The notes under the pieces: generated by a model | The model's input: the letters and a program-made list of their open reading frames with translations, nothing else | What the model was told of the DNA's origin: nothing | Databases searched by the model: none | NCBI GenBank assembly: GCA_963775015.1 | Contig: CAVZHI010000005.1 | Span: 310,001-374,000, forward strand | Length of the DNA: 64,000 nucleotides | Source of the DNA: JAEMQF01 sp963775015 | Lineage (GTDB): Bacteria; Pseudomonadota; Gammaproteobacteria; Burkholderiales; Burkholderiaceae_C | Reading direction: 5' to 3' | Position numbers and translations under genes: made by a program | Part shown: positions 57,721 through 64,000 of the stretch, in pieces | How the letters are laid out: each line of letters opens with the position of its first letter | How positions within the stretch are numbered: the first letter of the stretch is position 1

Positions 57721-58338
57721 ATGTCCTTCTTTGCCTTCCTGGTCGCTGCGCTTGTTCTGGCCATCACTCCGGGCCCGGGAATCGCTTATGTTGTCGCGCG
57801 CACTGCCGCGGGCGGGCGTTCCGAGGGCCTGGCCTCTTGCATCGGCACGGGCCTCGGTGGCCTGCTGCACGTGTTCGCCGCGGCGCTGGGTCTGTCGCTG
57901 CTGGTGGCAGAGTCGGCTGCGGCATTCAACGTTATCAAATACCTCGGCGCGGCGTACCTGGTGTACCTCGGTCTGCGCCTGCTGCTGCGCAAGGACCCGG
58001 CGATCCGCGTCGAGGTCGTGGCGGCGCAAGGCGCCCGAAGCGCCCTGGTCGAAGGCATCGCGGTCGAGGCGCTGAACGTCAAGACTGCGTTGTTCTTCCT
58101 CGCCTTCCTGCCGCAGTTCACGTCGCCGGCCGCGCCCCTGGCGCCCCAACTCGTGTTGCTCGGGTCGATCTGCGTCGCCCTGAACACGCTCGTCGACGTG
58201 GTGGCTGTCTTCGCCGCGAATCGTCTGCTCGAGTCGGAGGCCTTGCGCGCGCGGCGCGCACGCCTGCTGACGCGCGCGTCTGGGGTCACGATGCTGGGCC
58301 TGGGCGCGTTCCTGGCGTTCGCCCGGCGCGAGACATAG
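57721..58338 (+). CDS. LysE/RhtB-family exporter
   Basis: The 205-residue integral membrane protein has the LysE signature ALVLAITPGPGIAYVVARTAAGGRSEGLASCIGTGLGGLLH and about six hydrophobic helices (ALGLSLLVAESAAAFNVIKYLGAAYLVYLG, ALNVKTALFFLAFLPQF). Members export amino acids or their derivatives; the substrate is not predictable. It is convergent with the GMC oxidoreductase gene. Confidence 0.9.
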   Translation: MSFFAFLVAALVLAITPGPGIAYVVARTAAGGRSEGLASCIGTGLGGLLHVFAAALGLSLLVAESAAAFNVIKYLGAAYLVYLGLRLLLRKDPAIRVEVVAAQGARSALVEGIAVEALNVKTALFFLAFLPQFTSPAAPLAPQLVLLGSICVALNTLVDVVAVFAANRLLESEALRARRARLLTRASGVTMLGLGAFLAFARRET

Positions 58339-58421
58339 AAAGGGGCCTTGCGGCGGCAGAAGCCGATCGCGACAGTGGGCTCCTCGAGTGGGCCGCTTGA
58401 CGCGTTTGCCCAGCGGCGCCG

Positions 58422-60065
58422 TCAGCGCCGATGCGCATCCTGGCGGATCATGTCCACCGCCTTCTCCGCCATCATCACAACCGGCGCGTTCGTATTCCCC
58501 GAGACGAGCGTCGGCATCGCGGACGCGTCGATCACTCGCAGACCTGCCACGCCGCGAACGCGCAACCTCGCGTCGAGAACGGCGAGCGCATCGCTACCCA
58601 TCTTGCAGGTTCCGCTCGGGTGAAAGATCGTCGCCCCCTGGTTGCGGCAGAACTCGAGCAGCGACGCATCGTCGTTGGCCTCGGGGCCGGGCTTGACTTC
58701 GCGCTTCACCAGACCGCGCAGCGCCGGCGCCGCGGCGATTGCGCGCGCCGCCTTGACGGCGGCGACTGCGGTGCGCCGGTCCAGTTCAGTGGCCAGGTAG
58801 TTCGGCTGCATCTCGGGCGGCTCAAAAGGGTCGGTGCTGCGGATGCGGATGTGGCCGCGCGACTGCGGGCGCAACTGGCACACCGACATCGTGAACCCCG
58901 AATAGGGGTGGACCTTGCCGCCCGCCATGTCAGCCGAGAGTGTCGCGACGTGGAACTGGATGTCGGGCGTTTTCGCAACGGGCTCACGGGCGTCGTTGCA
59001 CAGCGCACGCATGAAACAGCCGCCCTGGTTGATCCCCACCGCGAGCGGGCCGCTGCGCGAGAGCAGCCATTGCATGCCGACGGAAACTCTCCCAGCCCAT
59101 GAATTGAGCTGGTCGTTCGTCGTGACCGGCTTCGTGCACTCGAAGCCGAGGCGAAATTGCAGGTGGTCTTGCAGGTTCTCGCCGACGCCAGGCAGGTCGG
59201 CGACGAGCGGAATACCATGCCGCGCGAGCAGCGCGCGCGGCCCGATTCCCGACAGTTGCAGCAACTGTGGCGACTGGATCGCGCCGGCCGCGAGCAGAAC
59301 CTCGGCCGTGCAGCGCGCGGTTTTCAGCGCGCCGCCTTGGGCGTACTGCACGCCGATTGCGCGCTGGCCGTCCATCACGAGGCGGGCCGCGTGGGCTCTC
59401 GTCTCGACGCGCAAGTTGCTGCGCCGCCGCGCCGGTTTCAGGTACGCCGTCGCGGTGCTGACGCGCCAGCCGTCTTCGGTATTGAGCTGAAAGTAGCCCG
59501 CACCCTCTTGCGTCGCGCCGTTGAAGTCTTCGGTTCGCGCCACGCTCATGGCGCCGATCTGCCCTGCGCCTTTGATGAAGGACTCGATCAGTTCGTGTTT
59601 CGCGCCGATGTCGGAAACGCTGAGCGGCCCGTCGGTGCCGTGCAGGCCGGAAGCGCGGAACGCGGCACGGCGGTTTCCTTCCGACCTGACGAAGTAGGGC
59701 AGGACGTCGGCGAAGCTCCAGCCCGGGTTGCCGAGCGCCACCCAGGCGTCGTAGTCCTCGCGCTGGCCGCGGATGTAGATCAGGCCGTTGATCGCGCTCG
59801 ACCCGCCGAGCGTCTTGCCGCGCGGCCAGTAGATGCGCCGGCCGTTCATGTTCGGGTCCGGATCCGTGTGAAAGCACCAGTTGTAGGTCTTGCTCCACAT
59901 CGTCTTGCCGTAGCCGATCGGCAAATGAATCCAGAGCGACCGGTCCGGCGGCCCGGCTTCGAGCAGCAGCACGCGAGTCGCCGGGTCTTCGCTCAGGCGT
60001 GCCGCGAGCACACACCCGGCCGAGCCGGCGCCGATCACGATGTAGTCGAACTCGGGGTCGTTCAT
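58422..60065 (-). CDS. GMC-family FAD-dependent oxidoreductase (choline dehydrogenase-like)
   Basis: The 547-residue flavoprotein has the FAD motif DYIVIGAGSAGCVLAARL, GKTLGGSSAINGLIYIRG, the middle signature GAIQSPQLLQLSGIGP and the active-site region HPSGTCKMG followed by NTNAPVVMMAEKA. It oxidises an alcohol to an aldehyde. In this cluster a substrate such as isethionate, which would yield sulfoacetaldehyde, is possible but unproven. Its ATG overlaps the stop of the exporter gene. Confidence 0.9.
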   Translation of the reverse strand: MNDPEFDYIVIGAGSAGCVLAARLSEDPATRVLLLEAGPPDRSLWIHLPIGYGKTMWSKTYNWCFHTDPDPNMNGRRIYWPRGKTLGGSSAINGLIYIRGQREDYDAWVALGNPGWSFADVLPYFVRSEGNRRAAFRASGLHGTDGPLSVSDIGAKHELIESFIKGAGQIGAMSVARTEDFNGATQEGAGYFQLNTEDGWRVSTATAYLKPARRRSNLRVETRAHAARLVMDGQRAIGVQYAQGGALKTARCTAEVLLAAGAIQSPQLLQLSGIGPRALLARHGIPLVADLPGVGENLQDHLQFRLGFECTKPVTTNDQLNSWAGRVSVGMQWLLSRSGPLAVGINQGGCFMRALCNDAREPVAKTPDIQFHVATLSADMAGGKVHPYSGFTMSVCQLRPQSRGHIRIRSTDPFEPPEMQPNYLATELDRRTAVAAVKAARAIAAAPALRGLVKREVKPGPEANDDASLLEFCRNQGATIFHPSGTCKMGSDALAVLDARLRVRGVAGLRVIDASAMPTLVSGNTNAPVVMMAEKAVDMIRQDAHRR

Positions 60066-60832
60066 GCGGAAATGAGGCCAGCGCGGATCACGCTGATGAG
60101 CGCGATCAGGATCAACAGGTTCAACACGTGGCGCCGAAACTGCGCCGGCGAGATACCGACAAAAGCGCGCTGGCCGAACCAGATTCCGGCGAGCATCGCC
60201 GGCGCGAGCCACGCCGCGAAGACCAGGGTGTGCTCGCCGAGCAGGCTCGTCGGCGCGTTCGACGAGACGATGCCGGCCCAGAGCAGCGCGTACAGGTCGG
60301 TGAAGAGGAACAGCACGATCATCGTCGCGCGCATCGCCGCGGGTGCCGTTTGCGCAGTGCTGAGCAGCACCGCAACGGCGATTCCGCCGATCGCGGCGAC
60401 GCCGTTCACGAACCCCGACACGAGCCCGGTTCCCAGGCGCACCGCGCGAGTCGGCGCGAGCGCGAGGCTGAAACCGCTGCGCAGGAGCAGCGCAGCGCTG
60501 AGCAACAAGGCGCCGATGAGCGCGCGCAGCAGCGTTTCGGGCACCCACGCGAGGACCGCGACGCCCAGCGGAATGAACAGCGCATTGCCGAGGACGAGCC
60601 AGCTCAGCCAGCGCCAGTCGGCGTCTTTCAGCGCGCCGCGCAGCAGCGTCAGGCTCGCCAGCACTTCGAGAACGAAAATCGGTGGCACGACGAGCGCGGG
60701 AGACGCAAACAGCGTGAGCCCGGCGACGCAGAGCGCCGAGAAGCCGAAGCCGGCGAAACCGCGAACGATTCCGGCGCCGAACACGATCAACAGACCCGCG
60801 AGCAGCAGCGGCCAGGGCAGGGGCAGCAGCAT
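60062..60832 (-). CDS. TauE/SafE-family sulfite/anion exporter
   Basis: The 256-residue protein has about eight hydrophobic helices and the TauE opening LLLAGLLIVFGAGIVRGFAGFGFSALCVAGL, with a repeated motif VSGFVNGVAAIGGIAVAVLLS in the second half. TauE/SafE proteins are thought to export sulfite or sulfoacetate. Its place among sulfonate-type genes agrees with a sulfite export role. It lies 10 bases after the acyl-CoA ligase gene. Confidence 0.9.
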   Translation of the reverse strand: MLLPLPWPLLLAGLLIVFGAGIVRGFAGFGFSALCVAGLTLFASPALVVPPIFVLEVLASLTLLRGALKDADWRWLSWLVLGNALFIPLGVAVLAWVPETLLRALIGALLLSAALLLRSGFSLALAPTRAVRLGTGLVSGFVNGVAAIGGIAVAVLLSTAQTAPAAMRATMIVLFLFTDLYALLWAGIVSSNAPTSLLGEHTLVFAAWLAPAMLAGIWFGQRAFVGISPAQFRRHVLNLLILIALISVIRAGLISA

Positions 60833-60842
60833 CGCGGATCGT

Positions 60843-62423
60843 TCAGCCGGCGCTGTCCGCGAGCGCCGCGAGTTTCAATCGCTGCACCTTGCCCGACGGC
60901 CCGCGCGGCAAGTCACTCACGAAGCGGAACAACTTGGGCGTCTTGTAGCGCCCGAGCTGTGCGGTGCAGAACTCGCGCAGCTGCGCTTCGTCGACGCGAT
61001 GGCCGTCGCGCAGCACGATGCAGACCATGATGTCCTGCCCATAGTGCCGGTCCGGGATGCCGACCGCTGCGGCGTCGAGCACGGCGGGGTGGCGCAGCAG
61101 CGCTTCGTCGATCTCGCGCGGCGCGATGTTTTCGCCGCCCTTGATGATGAGTTCCTTGATGCGGCCGGTGACGAAGAAGAAGCCGTCTGCGTCGCGGTGC
61201 CCGAGGTCGCCGCTGCGAAGCCAGCCGTCGGGAGTGAACGCGGCGCGCGTTGCGGCCTCATTCTTGTAGTAACCGCGCATCACGTTGGCGCCGCGAATCA
61301 CGATCTCGCCGGTCCTGCCGTCGGGCACGGGGGCGAGCTCGGCGTCAATCACTCGCGCTTCGCAGCCCGACGCCAGACCCACCGAGCCGAGCTTGCGCTG
61401 CGCTTCGTTCAGCGGGTTCGAGAATGCCGGCGCGACCGTTTCCGTCAAGCCCATCGTTTCGATGATGCCCAGGCCAAATTTCGCCTCGAACGCGCGCAGG
61501 TGATCCGGCGGCAGCGCGGCCGACGCGGAACGGCAAAAGCGCAGATGCGCGGTCTGTTCACGTGGCGGCGCCGCGCCTTCGAGCAGGTAGGAAATCATCG
61601 TCGGCACCACATTCAGCCAGGTGCATCCGTTGTCCGCCGCCTGCGCCCAAAAGCTCGTCGCGGAAAACTTCGCCGGCATGACGAGGCTGCCGCCATGCGC
61701 CAGCGGCGCGAGCATCGTCACGGCGAACGCGTTGATGTGGTAGAGCGGCAGGACCGCGAGCACGCGGTCGTTGCGCGTCAAGGCGTGTTCGGTGCTGATC
61801 GCGTGTGCGTTCGCCGCGAGGTTCGCGTGCGTCAGCATCACCCCCTTGGGCTGGCCGGTCGTTCCCGACGTGTACATGAGCAGCGCGACGCGGTCGGGTG
61901 TGCCTCCGTCGTCATCCCGGCGAACGCCGGGATCCACTGGTCGCGACGACTCGTGGATCCCGGCTTGCGCCGGGATGACGGGAATCGACGCGACGTGGTC
62001 CCACCTTGCGTCAGCGTCGATCACGAGCACCGTCACCGCCCGATCCGCGCCCTCGAGCGCGCTGCGCACGGCGGCCTCCCACTGCGGGCTCGCGATCACC
62101 AGGCTGCAATCGCTGTGGCCGAGCACGTAGCGCATCTGCTCGGGTTGCGAGAGCAGGTTCACCGGGTTCACGCACCAGCCACCGTGCATCGCGCCGAGCA
62201 GCAGCTGCAGCGTCATCAAACCGTTGGGCATGACGAGCGACACGGTCTCGCCGGGGCGCGAGCCGTGGCGTTGCAGCAGAGCCGCGACGTCGCGACACGC
62301 GCTCGCGAGTTCGCCATAGGTAAGGCGCGTCGCAGCGCCGGCGCTCATCGCGTACAGCGCCTGCGGCCGCAAAGCCGCCTGCGCCTCGACCAGCTCGCGG
62401 ACCGTGGCCGGCAACCCCGTCAT
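60843..62423 (-). CDS. Acyl-CoA ligase (AMP-dependent), with in-frame repeat insertion
   Basis: The 526-residue adenylating enzyme has the P-loop LLMYTSGTTGQPKGVMLTH, AFTPDGWLRSGDLGHRDADGFFFVTGRIKELIIKGGENIAP, and the C-terminal catalytic Lys in PRGPSGKVQR. Before the P-loop lie about 24 residues (IPVIPAQAGIHESSRPVDPG...) encoded by a dispersed inverted repeat (61910-61980). It overlaps the aldehyde dehydrogenase stop. Next to a SauS-like enzyme and TauE it may activate sulfoacetate or a related acid to a CoA ester; that is inference. Confidence 0.88.
   Translation of the reverse strand: MTGLPATVRELVEAQAALRPQALYAMSAGAATRLTYGELASACRDVAALLQRHGSRPGETVSLVMPNGLMTLQLLLGAMHGGWCVNPVNLLSQPEQMRYVLGHSDCSLVIASPQWEAAVRSALEGADRAVTVLVIDADARWDHVASIPVIPAQAGIHESSRPVDPGVRRDDDGGTPDRVALLMYTSGTTGQPKGVMLTHANLAANAHAISTEHALTRNDRVLAVLPLYHINAFAVTMLAPLAHGGSLVMPAKFSATSFWAQAADNGCTWLNVVPTMISYLLEGAAPPREQTAHLRFCRSASAALPPDHLRAFEAKFGLGIIETMGLTETVAPAFSNPLNEAQRKLGSVGLASGCEARVIDAELAPVPDGRTGEIVIRGANVMRGYYKNEAATRAAFTPDGWLRSGDLGHRDADGFFFVTGRIKELIIKGGENIAPREIDEALLRHPAVLDAAAVGIPDRHYGQDIMVCIVLRDGHRVDEAQLREFCTAQLGRYKTPKLFRFVSDLPRGPSGKVQRLKLAALADSAG
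61910..61980. repeat. Dispersed inverted repeat (CGTCATCCCGGC type) inside the ligase gene
   Basis: Two 28-base arms (61910-61937 and 61953-61980), each containing its own CCCGGC...GCCGGG hairpin, are inverted with respect to each other around 15 bases. On the gene's strand they read VIPAQAGIH, the translated form of a repeat common in many proteobacterial genomes. The frame stays open. Confidence 0.8.
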
Positions 62424-63847
62424 TGCCTGCCGAACTTCGCGAAATACGCGCCGAAGATGTCTTCCTCGCTCGGCACGTGCTCGGGAATCGGGCGCGAGAT
62501 GCGTGTGATGTTCAGGTAATGCCGGTAGTTCATGTTGTCGGAGAAATTGTTCTTGCCCCAGGTGCCGCAGCCCATCGAGAGCGAAAACGGCAAGCCGTTG
62601 TCGAAGCTTCCGCCGGTGGCGATGCAATGCGCCTGATCGACGATCACGCGCGACACCGGAAGGCTGAGGCCCAGCTGCAACGCGTGCTCAGGGTTCGTGC
62701 TGTGCAAGCCCACCGAATGCCCAGCGCCCTCGAAGGCGTAGATGCGTTCCACGATCTGCATGGCCTGCGCAAAATCGGCGGCGCGATACAGCGTCAGCAC
62801 CGGACTGAGTTTTTCCCCGGAGAAGGGATGCTCGCTGCCGACGCCGTCTTCTTCGACCATCAGGATGCACGGCTGGCGCTGAGCAAGCTCGCTCCAGCCG
62901 GCGCGAGATGCGATCGAAGCTGCCGATTGGCCGATCACCGCCGGCGACAACTTGCCTTCGCGCCACATCAAGCTGCAGAGCGTCGCCTTCTGCGCCGCGC
63001 TGAGCAACACCGCGCCGCGCGCTTCGAGCGCGGCGATCAGCTTGCTGCGAACCGCGTCGAGAATCACGAGGCTGTTCTCCGACGAACACGAGGTCGCGTT
63101 GTCGAATGTCTTCGAGCGAACGATGCGGTCCGCAGCCAGCTCAACGTCCGCGCTCGGATCGACGATCGCCGCCACGTTGCCCGCGCCGACGCCGAACGCC
63201 GGAGTTCCGCTCGCGTAAGCGGCGCGAACGTTCGCTTGCGATCCGGTCGCGACGACGAGGTCGCAACGCTTCATCAATTGCGCCGTCGATTCCTTGCTCA
63301 CCGGCGATGGCAGGAGCTGCACCAGGTCGTGCGGCGCGCCGATGCGGGTGAATTCGGCGTGAATGAACTGAATCAGGCGCGCGCAGGTCGCCCAGCCTTT
63401 CGGCGAAGGCGCGACGATCACGGCGTTGCGGCCTTTCAGCGCGTTGATGATCTTGTTCGCCGGCGTCGCCGCCGGGTTCGTCGACGGCGTGATCGCGCAG
63501 ACCACGCCCACCGGCCGCGCGATTTCGATCAAACCCTTCGCCGCGTCTTCACCGATCACGCCGACCGACTTCGCGCCCTTCAGATCGCGCAGCAGGCCGA
63601 ACGTCTTGCGCTGGTTCTTCCGCACCTTGTCCGGTACGTTGCCGATTCCGGTGTCGGCAACGGCCATCTCGGCGAGTTCGCGATTGCGCGCCGGTTCGAT
63701 GATCGCCCAACCTGCGGCGGCGACGAGTTCGTCGATGCGCGCCTGGTCGTAGCCGTTCGCGATCGCTTGCGCGGCGCGCGCTTTGCGCACCAGATCGGCG
63801 ACGCGCAATGCGTCGTCGGTGGGGGCTTTTTGCGTCAAAGCGGCCAT
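62420..63847 (-). CDS. Acylating aldehyde dehydrogenase, sulfoacetaldehyde dehydrogenase-like
   Basis: The 475-residue NAD(P)-dependent enzyme belongs to the CoA-acylating aldehyde dehydrogenases: GVVCAITPSTNPAATPANKIINALKGRNAVIVAPSPKG, the catalytic Cys in DNATSCSSENSLVI, and FSLSMGCGTWGKNNFSDNMNYRHYLN. In Cupriavidus the SauS protein of this family handles sulfoacetaldehyde and lies beside a CoA ligase and transport genes; the context here is similar. A different aldehyde (for example acetaldehyde) is possible. It starts immediately after the binding-protein stop. Confidence 0.82.
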   Translation of the reverse strand: MAALTQKAPTDDALRVADLVRKARAAQAIANGYDQARIDELVAAAGWAIIEPARNRELAEMAVADTGIGNVPDKVRKNQRKTFGLLRDLKGAKSVGVIGEDAAKGLIEIARPVGVVCAITPSTNPAATPANKIINALKGRNAVIVAPSPKGWATCARLIQFIHAEFTRIGAPHDLVQLLPSPVSKESTAQLMKRCDLVVATGSQANVRAAYASGTPAFGVGAGNVAAIVDPSADVELAADRIVRSKTFDNATSCSSENSLVILDAVRSKLIAALEARGAVLLSAAQKATLCSLMWREGKLSPAVIGQSAASIASRAGWSELAQRQPCILMVEEDGVGSEHPFSGEKLSPVLTLYRAADFAQAMQIVERIYAFEGAGHSVGLHSTNPEHALQLGLSLPVSRVIVDQAHCIATGGSFDNGLPFSLSMGCGTWGKNNFSDNMNYRHYLNITRISRPIPEHVPSEEDIFGAYFAKFGRQ

Positions 63848-64000
63848 TCAGTCGGCCCGGATGTTCGCGTCTTTCGCGAGCTTGGCCCACTTCGGCAATT
63901 CGGTGGCGACGGTTCTGCCCAAAGCCTCGGGAGTTCCGCCAACGCCTTCGCTGCCTTGCGCCAACAGTTTTTCGCGGATCGACGGATCGCCGATGACGTT
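63848..64000 (-). CDS. TctC/Bug-family solute-binding protein (C-terminal part)
   Basis: This frame runs from the window edge to TGA at 63850-63848. The last 50 residues (PSIREKLLAQGSEGVGGTPEALGRTVATELPKWAKLAKDANI) match the C-terminus of Bug/TctC periplasmic binding proteins, which bind small carboxylates for TTT uptake or signalling. The next gene starts right after it. Being 5'-truncated, its signal peptide and ligand site are outside the window. Confidence 0.75.
   Translation of the reverse strand, partial: NVIGDPSIREKLLAQGSEGVGGTPEALGRTVATELPKWAKLAKDANIRAD

Overview
The window looks like part of a chromosome of a high-GC betaproteobacterium, most likely order Burkholderiales. The evidence is gene order: ntrC next to xth, a selO-yciB-bolA-ppiC string, and a thrS-infC-rpmI-rplT-pheS-pheT-ihfA-merR-tRNA-Pro block. 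Coding density is high and no phage, integrase, transposase or CRISPR array is visible.

Layout. 0-5.3 kb: ntrC, xth, a His/Pro-rich protein of unknown function, a DUF4337 protein, folA and a GntR/FCD regulator. 5.4-13.2 kb: a propionyl-CoA to succinyl-CoA operon (methylmalonyl-CoA mutase, MeaB, PccB, PccA, an epimerase-like VOC protein) ending in peptide deformylase. 13.4-20.2 kb: envelope and housekeeping genes (FecR/DUF6600, TesA, YbbA, PpiC, BolA, YciB, SelO). 20.4-31.7 kb: a long co-directional fatty acid/acyl-CoA operon with a haloalkane-dehalogenase-like hydrolase. 31.7-39.8 kb: a palindromic element, ASCH, DUF1223, a BaiN-like flavoprotein, cobalt-type nitrile hydratase (nthA-nthB-activator), Tex and a patatin.

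39.8-49.2 kb is the most novel part. It holds an ECF-type sigma factor and a double-cupin (ChrR-like) protein, flanked by an O-methyltransferase gene on one side and two DUF4331 genes, a small lipoprotein, a TPR protein and a HupE/UreJ membrane protein on the other. I find the same promoter-like motif, CATCCR-N14-GCGTA, five times: before the O-methyltransferase, twice before the sigma gene, and once before each DUF4331 gene, each time in the correct orientation. This looks like one self-regulated ECF regulon.

49.2-57.3 kb is the translation block. thrS is preceded by a Thr-rich leader ORF and a hairpin plus T-run, with mutually exclusive pairings as in a classical attenuator. infC appears to start at ATC. 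57.3-64 kb: small genes, then a minus-strand cluster (TctC-like binding protein, acylating sulfoacetaldehyde-dehydrogenase-like enzyme, acyl-CoA ligase, TauE exporter, GMC oxidoreductase) that suggests C2-sulfonate use.

Two features affect reading. First, eleven genes contain single-base frameshifts (16 sites, 13 of them +1), while the downstream frames stay intact. I treat these as probable sequence errors and give the gene as its full span. Second, two coding genes (a thioesterase and an acyl-CoA ligase) carry in-frame palindromic repeat insertions.
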